64,000 bases of DNA, from the NCBI RefSeq assembly GCF_025966695.1, contig NZ_JAOEIY010000001.1, positions 320,474-384,473 of the forward strand, written 5' to 3'. The stretch comes from Stutzerimonas sp. S1. Lineage in GTDB: Bacteria; Pseudomonadota; Gammaproteobacteria; Pseudomonadales; Pseudomonadaceae. The notes below the pieces were generated by a model. The model was not told the DNA's origin. It searched no databases and saw only the letters and a program-made list of their open reading frames with translations. The stretch's first letter is position 1. Every line of letters starts with the position of its first letter. Both the position numbers and the translations under genes were made by a program. Shown here piece after piece: positions 39,168 through 49,989 of the stretch.

Positions 39168-39812
39168 TCAGTTCGACGCCCGGTAGAGTCCGTGCGCGTT
39201 GATATAAGCCAGTACGGCGTCGGGCACCAGAAAACGCACCGACTTGCCGCTGGCCAGCAATTGACGAATCTGCGTCGCAGACACCTCCAGCGGTGTCTGC
39301 CAGACGAAGGCGATCTGTCCGGCCCCGCCGGCAAGCGCCTGCGGGTCGGGAACGCTGCGTGCAGCCACCAGATCCTGCAGCACCTGCGGCGCCTCGCTGC
39401 CGGCATCCGGCCGCTGCATGACGAGGATATGGCAATAATCGAGCAGCTCTTCCCAGCGATGCCAGGTCGGCAGCCCGCAGAAGGCGTCCCAACCCACCAG
39501 CAGCAGCAGCTGATCGGTCGGCGCCAGCTCGGCACGCAGCGAAATCAGCGTGTCGATGGTGTAGGACGGTTTCTCCCGCTCCAGCTCGCGAGCATCCACC
39601 AGCAGCGGCGGCAGGTCCTGTACGGCGAGACGCACCATGGCCAGACGATCCTGCGCCGAGCAGCTCGGCGTATCGCGATGCGGCGGGCGCGCGTTGGGAA
39701 TCAACCGCAGCTCATCGAGCCCGAACATCTCGGCGACTTCCAGCGCTCCGCGCAGGTGACCGATATGCACCGGATCGAAGGTACCGCCGAGCAGGCCAAT
39801 GCGTTTAGGCAT
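39168..39812 (-). CDS. nadD: Nicotinate-nucleotide adenylyltransferase
   Basis: Adenylates nicotinate mononucleotide in NAD synthesis. The 214-residue protein begins [20 protein letters not shown], containing the [12 protein letters not shown] nucleotidyltransferase motif, and later [21 protein letters not shown] and the ISATxIR-type motif as [13 protein letters not shown]. Its first codons overlap the end of proA by eight bases, so expression follows proA. Confidence 0.95.
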   Translation of the reverse strand: MPKRIGLLGGTFDPVHIGHLRGALEVAEMFGLDELRLIPNARPPHRDTPSCSAQDRLAMVRLAVQDLPPLLVDARELEREKPSYTIDTLISLRAELAPTDQLLLLVGWDAFCGLPTWHRWEELLDYCHILVMQRPDAGSEAPQVLQDLVAARSVPDPQALAGGAGQIAFVWQTPLEVSATQIRQLLASGKSVRFLVPDAVLAYINAHGLYRASN

Positions 39813-41073
39813 TCTGACCGCGCAACTGGCCGTCGCCGACGACCACGTACTTCTCGCAGGTCAGGCCCTCGAGGCCGACCGGACCACGGGCATGCAGCTT
39901 GTCGGTGGAGATACCGATCTCCGCGCCCAGACCGTACTCGAAGCCATCAGCGAAACAGGTCGGCGCATTCAGCATCACCGAACTGGAGTCCACCTCGGCG
40001 AGGAAGCGGCGCGCCGCGCCCTGATGCTCGGTAACGATCGCATCGGTGTGATGCGAGCCGTAGTGATTGATGTGTTCGATCGCCTGGTCCAGCCCGTCCA
40101 CCACCCGGATCGACAGGATCGCCGCCAGGTATTCGGCATGCCAATCCTCTTCGGTCGCCGGCTGCGTCTCGATCAGCGCGCGGGTCCGCTCGCAGCCGCG
40201 CAGCTCGACGCCCTTGTCGCGCAGGCGTGCAGCCATCGCCGGCAGGAAGTCGGCGGCCACGTGCTGGTCGACCAGCAGCGTCTCCATCGCCCCGCAGATG
40301 CCGTAGCGATAGGTCTTGGCGTTGAAGGCGATGTCCTGGGCCTTGGCCAGGTCGGCATCGGCCGCGACATAAACGTGGCAGATGCCGTCCAGATGCTTGA
40401 TCACCGGCACGCGTGCATCCCGGCTGATGCGCTCGATCAGACCCTTGCCGCCTCGCGGCACGATCACATCGACGAACTCCGGCATGCTGATCAGCGCACC
40501 CACGGCAGCGCGATCGGTGGTTTCGACCACCTGCACACAGGCCGCCGGCAGCCCCGCCTCGGCCAGTCCCTGCTGGATGCAGGCGGCGATGGCGCGGTTG
40601 GAATGGATCGCCTCCGAACCGCCGCGCAGGATGGTCGCATTGCCCGACTTCAGGCACAGACTCGCCGCATCGATGGTCACGTTCGGCCGCGATTCGTAGA
40701 TGATGCCGATCACCCCCAGCGGCACCCGCATCCGGCCGACCTGGATACCCGACGGCATGTAGCGCATGTCACGGATCGCGCCAACCGGGTCGGGCAGTGC
40801 GGCGACCTGGCGCAACCCCTCGATCATGCCGTCGATCCGGGCCGGGCTCAGCGCCAGGCGGTCGAGCAGCGCGGCATCCAGGCCATTGGCCCGCCCCGCG
40901 GCGAGGTCCTGCTCGTTGGCGGCGACCAGTTCGCTGCGCGCGGCATCCAGCGCGCAGGCGGCGGCCTGCAGGGCACGGTTCTTCTGCGCGGTGCTGGCGC
41001 GTGCGAGGACTCTTGAGGCATCGCGCGCGGCGCGCCCCAGGCGGGTCATGTAATCGAGCACGGACTCGGTCAT
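39805..41073 (-). CDS. proA: Glutamate-5-semialdehyde dehydrogenase (gamma-glutamyl phosphate reductase)
   Basis: NADPH-dependent second step of proline synthesis. The 422-residue length is typical. Visible features are [31 protein letters not shown] and the catalytic cysteine in [14 protein letters not shown], plus [21 protein letters not shown] near the end, described by AEIGISTxKxHARGP. The ATG at 41073 gives [13 protein letters not shown], which fits the family; the frame is open to 41118 but the extra residues do not. It is the first gene of proA-nadD-rsfS-rlmH-mrdA. Confidence 0.96.
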   Translation of the reverse strand: MTESVLDYMTRLGRAARDASRVLARASTAQKNRALQAAACALDAARSELVAANEQDLAAGRANGLDAALLDRLALSPARIDGMIEGLRQVAALPDPVGAIRDMRYMPSGIQVGRMRVPLGVIGIIYESRPNVTIDAASLCLKSGNATILRGGSEAIHSNRAIAACIQQGLAEAGLPAACVQVVETTDRAAVGALISMPEFVDVIVPRGGKGLIERISRDARVPVIKHLDGICHVYVAADADLAKAQDIAFNAKTYRYGICGAMETLLVDQHVAADFLPAMAARLRDKGVELRGCERTRALIETQPATEEDWHAEYLAAILSIRVVDGLDQAIEHINHYGSHHTDAIVTEHQGAARRFLAEVDSSSVMLNAPTCFADGFEYGLGAEIGISTDKLHARGPVGLEGLTCEKYVVVGDGQLRGQNA

Positions 41074-41254
41074 GGTCTTGCTGGCCTGACGAAAGGGAAA
41101 GCGGCTGATTATAGACACGCCAGCTCCCCACGCACAGCGGCGTCGGGCGAAAGGGCCGCTCGGCGAACAGCGCCGGCGTCGCTATCATCGGCGCGGAGAA
41201 ACCCTGCTCGCCGCACCGAGTCGAACAAGGCCTGACCGTCACAAGGAAATCCGC

Positions 41255-42574
41255 ATGAGCCAATGGCTCGAACCCTTCACCGCCTGGCTCGGCACGCACC
41301 CGCAGTGGCTTGGCCTGGTCCTGTTCATCGCCGCCTGCGCCGAGTGCCTGGCCGTGGTCGGTCTGCTGATCCCCGGCACCGTGCTGTTGTTCGCCATCGC
41401 CATGCTCGCTGGCAGCGGCGCCTTGACCCTGAGCGAGACGCTGCTGCTGGGCTTTGGCGGCGGCCTGCTCGGCGACCTGATCTCCTACGGCCTCGGCCGG
41501 CGCTATCACCAGGGCATCCGCCGCCTGCCCGGCCTGCGCCACCACCCCGAGTGGCTGCTGCGCGCCGAGCACTATTTCGCGCGTTATGGCGTCGCTAGTC
41601 TGTTGGTCGGCCGCTTCATCGGCCCGCTGCGACCGATGCTGCCGATGACCGCCGGCATGCTCGACATGCCTTTCGGCCGCTTCCTGCTGGTGAGCCTGAT
41701 CGCGGCGGCCGGCTGGTCGATGGCTTACCTGCTGCCCGGCTGGACCGCCGGTGCCGCGCTGCGCCTGCCCCTGGCCGAAGGCTTCTGGGGCGAAGCGGCG
41801 CTGATCGTCGGCGCGATCCTCATGCTGATCGCCGCCGTCATTCACGGCAGCTTCCGCCACCAGCGCTGGGTCAGTGCCATCGCCGCCGGACTCAGCGTGC
41901 TGATCCTGCTCGGCCTGTTTATCGGCTGGCCACACTTCAAGGAGTTCGACGAGGGGCTGCTGGCGGTGGTTCAGACCGAGCGCAGCGCGACGATGGATCG
42001 CGTCATGGTTCTGATCACCCGAGCTGGCGACTTCCACACGCAGCTGTGGGTCGCAGTGCTGCTCAGCCTGTTGCTGTTGCTCCTGCGCCAGTGGCGCGCC
42101 GCCTGCTTCGCCATCGCCACGCTGCTGGGGACGGCACTCGCCAACGGTACGCTGAAGGCGACCTTCGCCCGGGTCCGTCCGGAGGTCCTGATGGAGCCGC
42201 TGAACAGCTACAGCTTCCCTAGCGGCCACAGTTCGGCCGCCTTCGCGCTATTCCTCACCCTCGGCGTGCTCGCCGGCCGCGACCAGCCGCCACGGTTACG
42301 ACTGGCCTGGCTGCTGCTGGCCGGACTGCCGGCCACCGCCATCGCGCTGTCGCGGGTGTATCTGGGCGTGCACTGGAGCACCGACGTGCTCGCCGGCGCC
42401 CTGCTCGCCGCCACCGCCTGCTCGCTCAGCCTGACCCTGGTGCAATGGCGGGCACCGCTACCGGCGCTATCGCCGCGAGCCTGGTGGCTGATCCTGCCGG
42501 CCTGCCTTGGCCTGCTCGGCGCCTTTTCGGTGTGGGCATTACCAGAGGCGATGCAGATGTATCGCTATGGCTGA
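41255..42574 (+). CDS. DedA-PAP2 fusion membrane phosphatase
   Basis: A 439-residue membrane protein joining two families. Residues about 10-170 are a DedA domain, with the early glutamate region CAECLAVVGLLIPGT and VGRFIGPLRPMLPMTAGM. DedA proteins flip undecaprenyl phosphate and other lipids. Residues about 240-400 are a PAP2 phosphatase with KATFARVRP (Lys301-Pro309), PSGH (322-325) and SRVYLGVHWSTD (Ser366-Asp377), all catalytic residues intact. Together they suggest lipid-pyrophosphate removal coupled to lipid transport across the inner membrane, for instance undecaprenyl phosphate recycling. The gene is divergent from proA and alone. Similar fusions exist in other proteobacteria as far as I know. 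Confidence 0.9.
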   Translation: MSQWLEPFTAWLGTHPQWLGLVLFIAACAECLAVVGLLIPGTVLLFAIAMLAGSGALTLSETLLLGFGGGLLGDLISYGLGRRYHQGIRRLPGLRHHPEWLLRAEHYFARYGVASLLVGRFIGPLRPMLPMTAGMLDMPFGRFLLVSLIAAAGWSMAYLLPGWTAGAALRLPLAEGFWGEAALIVGAILMLIAAVIHGSFRHQRWVSAIAAGLSVLILLGLFIGWPHFKEFDEGLLAVVQTERSATMDRVMVLITRAGDFHTQLWVAVLLSLLLLLLRQWRAACFAIATLLGTALANGTLKATFARVRPEVLMEPLNSYSFPSGHSSAAFALFLTLGVLAGRDQPPRLRLAWLLLAGLPATAIALSRVYLGVHWSTDVLAGALLAATACSLSLTLVQWRAPLPALSPRAWWLILPACLGLLGAFSVWALPEAMQMYRYG

Positions 42575-42634
42575 AGTCTGCTGCACCATGCGTGACGGTG
42601 GTGCTATCTGTGGACAGCAGGAGCTCCACCGCCC

Positions 42635-43225
42635 CTAGCCCGACAGTTCGCCCTGCAATGCCTCGAGCAGCACCTGAATCTGCGCCAGCTGTTCATCAGG
42701 CGCATCCAGCGCCAGCAGTTCGAGCTTCTGTTCGGCCTGAAACGGCAGCAGATAGGCCAGCTGGGCCGCTAGGTCACGCTGGCCGCTTGGCGAACCGCCC
42801 ATGCCGAGACTCTCGACCATCGGATGGCGAGCAAGCGCCTGCAGCAGCACGACAAGATCGGCGTGCGCCTCGTCGAGCGGCTGTTCGGCCGGTTCGACCA
42901 ACCAGTGCACTTGGGCGACGCTCAACTGATCGTGCTGCACCTCGGCAGACTCCACGCGAAAGCGCCGCCCGCCCTCGACCCGGATTCCCAACAGGCCGTT
43001 GGGCAGCTGCTGCCAGTCGCGGATCAATGCCTCGCAGCCGATCGTGGCATAGGCACTCGGCGCCATGCCGACCTCGTGCCCTTCGAGAATGTGCACCACG
43101 CCAAAACCATGACCGGCCTTCAGACAGCGGGTGAGCATGTCCAGATAACGCGGCTCGAACACTTGCAGATCGAGGGTGCAACCGGGAAACAGCACGGTAT
43201 GCAGCGGGAACAGGGGTAGTTTCAT
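42635..43225 (-). CDS. LON N-terminal substrate-binding domain protein
   Basis: A 196-residue cytosolic protein consisting only of the Lon N-domain (PUA-like), starting MKLPLFPLHTVLFPGCTLDLQVFEPRY, recognised by PLFPLxTVLFPG. No ATPase or protease domain is present. Stand-alone LON-domain proteins are common in proteobacteria with no settled role. It lies ten bases downstream of lrgB on the same strand and may be cotranscribed. Confidence 0.92.
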   Translation of the reverse strand: MKLPLFPLHTVLFPGCTLDLQVFEPRYLDMLTRCLKAGHGFGVVHILEGHEVGMAPSAYATIGCEALIRDWQQLPNGLLGIRVEGGRRFRVESAEVQHDQLSVAQVHWLVEPAEQPLDEAHADLVVLLQALARHPMVESLGMGGSPSGQRDLAAQLAYLLPFQAEQKLELLALDAPDEQLAQIQVLLEALQGELSG

Positions 43226-43235
43226 GCTGCCTCCG

Positions 43236-43955
43236 TCACAACAACAGGGACACCGCCAGCGGCAGCAGCACCGCCGTCATCACCCCCATCAGACTCATGG
43301 CCAGTGCCGCGAAGGCACCGCATTCATCGCCCTCCTGCAGCGCCTGGGCCGTGCCCACCGCATGGGCCGTAAGACCGAGGGCCATGCCGCGCGCGGCAGG
43401 ATGCTGGACACCACAGCGACGCAACAGCGCCGGGCCGAAGATCGCGCCGAGCACCCCGGTGATCATCACGAACACCGCGGCCAGCGCGACGATTCCGCCA
43501 ATCTGCTCGGCCACCAGCATGGCGATCGGCGAGGTGACGGATTTTGGCGCCAGGGTCATGAGAATCATGCGATCGGCGCCGAACAGCCAGGCCAGCCCCA
43601 TGCCCAGCGCGGTAGCCGCGGCACCGGCCACCAGCAGAGTGATCACGATCGGCCCGAACAGCTCGCGGATGCGGCGCAGGTTGAGATACAGCGGCACGGC
43701 CAGGGCTACCGTTGCCGGGCCGAGCATGACGGTCAGCAGACGCGCGCTATCGGCGTAATCGGCATAGCTGAGCCCGCACAGCAGCAGCACGCCAATCACC
43801 AGCAACGCGGACAGCAGCACCGGCTGCAGGAACACCCAGCGGGTCTTCTCGTAGGCGGCGAAGGCCAACTGGAACGCCGTCAGGGTAATGCCAACGCCGA
43901 ACAGCGGATGGTGGATCAACGCCTGCCAGGCGGCTTGCCACTCGAGCACGATCAT
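43236..43955 (-). CDS. lrgB: LrgB/CidB family membrane protein
   Basis: A 239-residue protein with about seven membrane segments and the family landmarks FGPALLRRCGV, HAVGTAQALQEGDE and PKSVTSPIAMLVAEQIGG. LrgAB/CidAB proteins affect murein hydrolase activity and programmed lysis in Staphylococcus and move glycolate/pyruvate-type metabolites in plants and bacteria. The start overlaps the lrgA stop by four bases, consistent with a two-subunit system. Confidence 0.92.
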   Translation of the reverse strand: MIVLEWQAAWQALIHHPLFGVGITLTAFQLAFAAYEKTRWVFLQPVLLSALLVIGVLLLCGLSYADYADSARLLTVMLGPATVALAVPLYLNLRRIRELFGPIVITLLVAGAAATALGMGLAWLFGADRMILMTLAPKSVTSPIAMLVAEQIGGIVALAAVFVMITGVLGAIFGPALLRRCGVQHPAARGMALGLTAHAVGTAQALQEGDECGAFAALAMSLMGVMTAVLLPLAVSLLL

Positions 43956-44314
43956 GTGCCCTCCTGCCGGCGCTGCTGCCGGCGGATCAATGCCTGCATC
44001 AGCCAGCCGGTGAAGACCAGCGAGATCAGCAGGGAAATCACCAGCACACCGACGATCGCCCAGAAATCCTGCAGGATCGCCTCGGTGTAGACCATCACAC
44101 CTACCGCCGGCGGCACCAGCAACAGCGGCAGATAGCGCAGCAGGCTGCTCGCCGCGAGCTGCAGCGACTCGCTCGCCCGGCCACGCAGCAACAAAGCGAC
44201 AAACAGCAGAAGCAGGCCAATGATCGGCCCCGGTAGCATCGGTACGAGCAGCACATTGAGTACCGTGCCGAGCAGCTGGAACAGCACCAGCCAGGTCAGG
44301 CCGCGTAACAGCAT
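43952..44314 (-). CDS. lrgA: LrgA/CidA holin-like membrane protein
   Basis: A 120-residue protein with four membrane helices and the LrgA motif MLPGPIIGLLLLFVALLLRG, seen by PGPIIGLLLLF, plus LLRYLPLLLVPPAVGVMVY. The ATG at 44314 has GGAGGGGCGTC before it, better than the TTG at 44332. It pairs with the overlapping lrgB. The regulator is not adjacent. Confidence 0.92.
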   Translation of the reverse strand: MLLRGLTWLVLFQLLGTVLNVLLVPMLPGPIIGLLLLFVALLLRGRASESLQLAASSLLRYLPLLLVPPAVGVMVYTEAILQDFWAIVGVLVISLLISLVFTGWLMQALIRRQQRRQEGT

Positions 44315-44485
44315 AAGACGCCCCTCCAGCAAAAGTTCGCGATTATAAGCTGCAATGTCTCGCCGGCGCGGCGGCCGGACCTGCTATGACGCGTCATTCG
44401 CCACGCCATGCGTGATTGCGCCAGCTCCCTGCGCATGCTGATCTACCGCCAGCGCACAACGACAACAACCCGCTGAGGAAGACTC

Positions 44486-44941
44486 ATGCCCCAAGTACCC
44501 ATTGAAGAGCTCAAGGACTACATCGGCAAGGATCTCGGCCGCTCCGACTGGCTGACCGTCGATCAGACGCGCGTCGATCAGTTTGCCGAGTGCACCGGCG
44601 ATCACCAGTTCATCCACGTCGACCCGGAGAAAGCTCGACAGACACCCTTTGGCGGCACCATCGCCCACGGCTTTCTCTCCCTGTCATTGCTGCCGATGCT
44701 GATGGGCGACCTGCTGGTCGTCCCGCAAGGCACCCGGATGGCCGTCAACTATGGCCTCGACAGCCTGCGCTTCATCCAGCCGGTGCGAGTCGGTTCGCGG
44801 GTGCGCCTGGCCGTGACCCTGCTCGACGCTTTCGAGAAGAATCCAGGCCAATGGCTGCTCAAGGCCCGCGCCGAAATGGAAATCGAAGGCACGGAGAAAC
44901 CGGCCTATATCGCCGAAACCCTGGCCCTCTGCTTCGTCTGA
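44486..44941 (+). CDS. MaoC-like (R)-specific enoyl-CoA hydratase
   Basis: A 151-residue single hot-dog protein with the hydratase-2 signature FAECTGDHQFIHVDPEKA, holding the catalytic Asp and His pair, and TPFGGTIAHGFLSLSLLP. Such enzymes hydrate trans-2-enoyl-CoA to (R)-3-hydroxyacyl-CoA and can feed polyhydroxyalkanoate synthesis (PhaJ type) or other acyl-CoA routes. AGGAAGACTC precedes the ATG. It is followed 45 bases later by the MORN-caspase gene; no functional link is evident. Confidence 0.9.
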   Translation: MPQVPIEELKDYIGKDLGRSDWLTVDQTRVDQFAECTGDHQFIHVDPEKARQTPFGGTIAHGFLSLSLLPMLMGDLLVVPQGTRMAVNYGLDSLRFIQPVRVGSRVRLAVTLLDAFEKNPGQWLLKARAEMEIEGTEKPAYIAETLALCFV

Positions 44942-44986
44942 ACGGATTGCGGCATACTGCGGGCATTCCGTCGTCTGGATGTCCGC

Positions 44987-46666
44987 ATGCGTCGCCTTAC
45001 GCCCCTGCTCCTTGCCTGTCTGCTCGCCGCTTGCGGCGACGGCGAACCCCTGCTGCCGGCAGATGCCGTGCTCCCCGACGGCGGCCGCTATCGCGGCACG
45101 TTGGTGAACGGCCTGCTGCACGGCGAGGGACGCATCGACTACCCCAACGGCAGCGGCTATCGGGGCGAGTTCAAGGCGGGCCAGTGGCATGGCCTGGGGG
45201 TCTGGCATGGCGCCAATGGCGATCGCTATGAAGGCACTTTCGAGCATGGTTTGTTCCACGGCCAGGGACGCTTCAGTTTTGCCGCCGGCGGCATCTACGA
45301 AGGGCAATTTCGCCAGGGGCGCATGCACGGCCTGGGTAGCTTCAGCCAGGACGGCACCACCTATCGCGGCGAGTTCCAGAACGACGTCTATCACGGTGAC
45401 GGCGTCCTCGAGTACGCCGACGGCCTGCGCTTCCAGGGCCGCTTCGCCAACGGCCAACCCCACGGTCCGGGCACACGCAGCGACGAAGCGGGTTCCTACA
45501 GCGGCCAGTTCAGCGAGGGCGTGCTCAACGGTCAAGGCAGCTACCTCGCCAGCAGCGGCGAACGCTACAGCGGCCGCTTCGAGGACGATCAGTTCCACGG
45601 CCCGGGCCGCTACGAGGACGGCAACGGCGATGTCTGGGAGGGTCATTTCGTCCACGGCGAACTGACCGGCGAGGGCCGCCATACCGGTGCCGATGGTAGC
45701 CGCTACAGCGGCGGATTCCGCCGCTGGCAGTATCACGGCGCCGGCGAACTCGAGCGCCCGGACGGCAGCCGCTATCGCGGCCAGTTCCGCCAGGGCAAGT
45801 TCAGCGGTGAAGGCGAACTGACCCTCGCCGACGGCAGCGTGCAACGCGGCAGCTGGCGCAACGGCAGACGCGTGCGTGACGAACTGGGACACCGCCTGCC
45901 TGACCCGCTCGAACTGGGTCTGCTGCGGCAGGGAGCACTGCTCGAGCAGGCGCTCGCCGCGCTGCCGCCCTCTACCCCCGCCGCCGAGCTTTACAGCCTG
46001 GTGCTCGCTGGCGATGGTCGGCAGAGCGTGTTCCTGCGCGAGGCCGACTACGTGCAGCGCCTGCTGGCCGAACGCTTCGCCGCCCACGGACAGATCAGTC
46101 TGGTCAATCATCGCGATCATCTGGCTGAGCGCCCACTGGCGACCCGCGAGAACCTGGCGCGGGCGATCCGCACGCTGGCCGAACGCAGCGGGCCGGAGGA
46201 CCTGATCTTCATTTATCTCACCAGCCACGGCACCGCCGATCACCGCCTGATCCTGCAGCAGCCACGGCTGGGACTGGACGACCTGTCGGCAACTGAACTG
46301 GCCGAACTGATGGGCCCGCTAGCCGAGCGCAGCCAGGTAATGGTCATTTCCGCCTGTTACTCCGGCGGTTTCATCGAACCACTGAAAAGCCCGCAGCGAC
46401 TGGTGATGACCGCCGCCCGCGCCGACCGGGTGTCCTTCGGGTGCTCGGAGGAGAGCGACTTCACCTACTTTGGCCGAGCACTGTTCGCCGAAGCCCTGCA
46501 ACAGACCGAAGACATTGTGCAAGCCTTCACGCTGGCGCAAACGAGGGTTGCCGAACGCGAGCAGGCCGACGACTATCAAGCCTCCGAACCCCAGTTGTGG
46601 GCGCCCGAGCACGTCGTCAAGCACTGGCGGAAACTGCAGCAGCAACGCCCCGTCACCCCTCATTGA
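44987..46666 (+). CDS. Lipoprotein with MORN repeats and a C13 caspase-like peptidase domain
   Basis: A 559-residue protein starting with a lipoprotein signal ([10 protein letters not shown], Cys16). Residues about 32-298 hold eleven full and one partial MORN repeat of about 23 residues, pattern Gly-x-x-Tyr-x-Gly-x-Phe...His-Gly-x-Gly. Residues about 340-550 are a clan CD peptidase domain of the C13 (legumain/GPI8) type: His414 after IFIYLTS in LTSHGTADH and Cys457 in [11 protein letters not shown] form the expected dyad. Aspartate-rich [10 protein letters not shown] and the SACYSGG turn are characteristic. A homologue sits in the same neighbourhood in P. aeruginosa to my memory. Substrate and role are unknown; envelope location is inferred from the lipobox. 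Confidence 0.88.
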   Translation: MRRLTPLLLACLLAACGDGEPLLPADAVLPDGGRYRGTLVNGLLHGEGRIDYPNGSGYRGEFKAGQWHGLGVWHGANGDRYEGTFEHGLFHGQGRFSFAAGGIYEGQFRQGRMHGLGSFSQDGTTYRGEFQNDVYHGDGVLEYADGLRFQGRFANGQPHGPGTRSDEAGSYSGQFSEGVLNGQGSYLASSGERYSGRFEDDQFHGPGRYEDGNGDVWEGHFVHGELTGEGRHTGADGSRYSGGFRRWQYHGAGELERPDGSRYRGQFRQGKFSGEGELTLADGSVQRGSWRNGRRVRDELGHRLPDPLELGLLRQGALLEQALAALPPSTPAAELYSLVLAGDGRQSVFLREADYVQRLLAERFAAHGQISLVNHRDHLAERPLATRENLARAIRTLAERSGPEDLIFIYLTSHGTADHRLILQQPRLGLDDLSATELAELMGPLAERSQVMVISACYSGGFIEPLKSPQRLVMTAARADRVSFGCSEESDFTYFGRALFAEALQQTEDIVQAFTLAQTRVAEREQADDYQASEPQLWAPEHVVKHWRKLQQQRPVTPH

Positions 46667-46685
46667 TCGCCACAGGAGCACGACC

Positions 46686-47327
46686 ATGTATCTGACGCCC
46701 CAGCGCATTCTGCTTGCCGGCGCCACCGGGCTGACCGGCGAACACCTGCTCGACCGATTGCTCAACGAGCCCACCGTGGAGCGCGTGCTGGCGCCGACGC
46801 GCAAACCTCTGGCGGTGCATCCGCGCCTGGACAATCCGGTCGGCGCACTGGCATCGCTGCTCGACCAGCTGAGCGGACCGATCGATACCGCATTCTGCTG
46901 CCTGGGCAGCACGCTCAAGCAGGCCGGCACGCAGGAAGCCTTCCGCGCCATCGATTTCGAACTGGTGGTCGCCTTCGCCCGGCGCGCCCGGGAACTCGGT
47001 GCGCGTCACCTGCTGGTGATCAGCTCGCTGGGCGCAAGCCTGGACAGCCCGCTCTTCTACTGCCGGGTCAAGGGCGAGATGGAAGCAGCCCTGCAGGCGC
47101 AGGACTGGCCACAGCTGACGATCGCACGCCCTGCACAGCTGCTCGGCCCGCGGCTGGAACTGCGCCTGAGCGAACGCCTGGCCGCACCGCTGTCGCAGCT
47201 GCTGCCGGGCAAATACCACGGCATCGAGGCGTGTACGCTGGCCCGCGCGCTCTGGCGCCTGGCGCTGGAGGAAGGCGACGGGGTGCGCATCGTCGAATCG
47301 GACGAACTGAGAAAGCTCGGCAAGTAG
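46686..47327 (+). CDS. NAD(P)-binding Rossmann protein, atypical short-chain type
   Basis: A 213-residue protein with the dinucleotide fold motif [15 protein letters not shown] at the N-terminus, [22 protein letters not shown], described by its CCLGST turn, the segment LVISSLGAS and YCRVKGEME with the Tyr-x-x-x-Lys pair. This is the NAD(P)H-binding/HTATIP2-like group of atypical SDRs. The start follows ACAGGAGCACGACC. It lies 19 bases after the MORN-caspase gene, probably in one transcript. Confidence 0.87.
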   Translation: MYLTPQRILLAGATGLTGEHLLDRLLNEPTVERVLAPTRKPLAVHPRLDNPVGALASLLDQLSGPIDTAFCCLGSTLKQAGTQEAFRAIDFELVVAFARRARELGARHLLVISSLGASLDSPLFYCRVKGEMEAALQAQDWPQLTIARPAQLLGPRLELRLSERLAAPLSQLLPGKYHGIEACTLARALWRLALEEGDGVRIVESDELRKLGK

Positions 47328-47396
47328 GTCGGGGTTCTTCGCGACGCGCAGATACAGGGGCGGAGCCTCCCGGCGCGGCACCAACCTGCGAAGGAT

Positions 47397-47418
47397 GAGG
47401 CCAGGCTTGCCTGACCTC
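47397..47418 (+). terminator. Weak hairpin between convergent genes
   Basis: GAGGCCAGGC (47397-47406) pairs with GCCTGACCTC (47409-47418) apart from one mismatch, with a very short loop. No T run. It lies between the NAD(P)-binding gene and orn, which point at each other, and may end either transcript. Confidence 0.3.
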
Positions 47419-47425
47419 TCAGCAG

Positions 47426-48806
<1,381 letters not shown>

Positions 48807-48929
48807 GGCAGGCGACGGTCCGGAACGGCCCGCCAGTCTACCCGCCACACCCGCCCCGAAACAGGCCGCCAGCCCCCGCGTGAGGCCATGCTAGACTCGC
48901 GTTCCTTCATCGACTGACAGCCCAACCAC

Positions 48930-49961
48930 ATGGCCAAACGCCAACTCAACCGCCGGCAGAACTGGCGCATCGAGAAAATCCAGGAAGAACGTGCCGCACG
49001 TGCCGCACGCCGTGAATCACGGGCACTGGAGGAACTGGAGGGGGGCGATCTGGGGCCGGAGCAGTTCGGCCTGGTGATCGCCCACTTCGGCGTACAAGTG
49101 GAGGTGGAGGCGCAGGAAGGCGAACACAGCGGTCAGGTCTTCCGCTGCCACCTGCGCGCCAACCTGCCGGCATTGGTCACTGGCGATCGGGTGGTATGGC
49201 GTCCGGGCAATCAGGGTATCGGCGTGATCGTCGCACAGCTGCCCCGACACTCGGAGCTGTGCCGCCCGGACACCCGCGGCCAGCTCAAACCGGTAGCAGC
49301 CAATGTCGACCTGATCGTGATCGTCTTCGCCCCGTTGCCCGAGCCCCATGCCAACCTGATCGACCGCTACCTGGTCGCCGCCGAGCACGCTGGCATCCGC
49401 CCGCTGCTGCTATTGAACAAGGCGGATCTGATCGACGAGCAGAACGAGGGGGCGCTGAATGCGCTGCTGGCGGTTTATCGCACTCTGGGTTATCCGCTGC
49501 TGGAAGTGTCCGCGCACGGCGGCGCCGGAATGGACGAACTGCGGGCCAGACTCGACGGCCACGTCAGCGTGTTCGTCGGACAATCCGGTGTGGGCAAGTC
49601 CTCGCTGGTGAACAGCCTGCTGCCCGGCGTGGACACACGCGTCGGCGCGCTCTCGGAGCTGACCGGCAAGGGCACGCACACCACCACCACGGCGCGACTG
49701 TTCCATTTCCCCGGCGGTGGCGAGCTGATCGACTCTCCGGGCATTCGCGAATTCGGCCTCGGACATGTCAGTCGCGACGACGTCGAGGCTGGCTTCATCG
49801 AATTCGCCAATCTGCTCGGGCACTGCCGTTTCCGCGACTGCAAGCATGATCGCGAACCCGGTTGCGCTCTGCTCAAGGCACTCGAGGACGGGCGCATTCA
49901 GCCACAGCGCATGGCCAGCTACCGGCACATCCTCAGCAGCCTGCCCGACTCCGATTACTGA
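48930..49961 (+). CDS. rsgA: Small ribosomal subunit biogenesis GTPase RsgA
   Basis: A circularly permuted GTPase that checks late maturation of the 30S subunit. The 343-residue protein has a basic N-terminal extension, an OB domain, then G4 LNKADLID, G1 [16 protein letters not shown] and G3 [10 protein letters not shown] in the permuted order, and a C-terminal zinc knuckle [16 protein letters not shown]. It is divergent from the orn side and convergent with motB. Confidence 0.97.
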   Translation: MAKRQLNRRQNWRIEKIQEERAARAARRESRALEELEGGDLGPEQFGLVIAHFGVQVEVEAQEGEHSGQVFRCHLRANLPALVTGDRVVWRPGNQGIGVIVAQLPRHSELCRPDTRGQLKPVAANVDLIVIVFAPLPEPHANLIDRYLVAAEHAGIRPLLLLNKADLIDEQNEGALNALLAVYRTLGYPLLEVSAHGGAGMDELRARLDGHVSVFVGQSGVGKSSLVNSLLPGVDTRVGALSELTGKGTHTTTTARLFHFPGGGELIDSPGIREFGLGHVSRDDVEAGFIEFANLLGHCRFRDCKHDREPGCALLKALEDGRIQPQRMASYRHILSSLPDSDY

Positions 49962-49989
49962 CCCGCTGCCCTAGCGACGACCGCGACCA

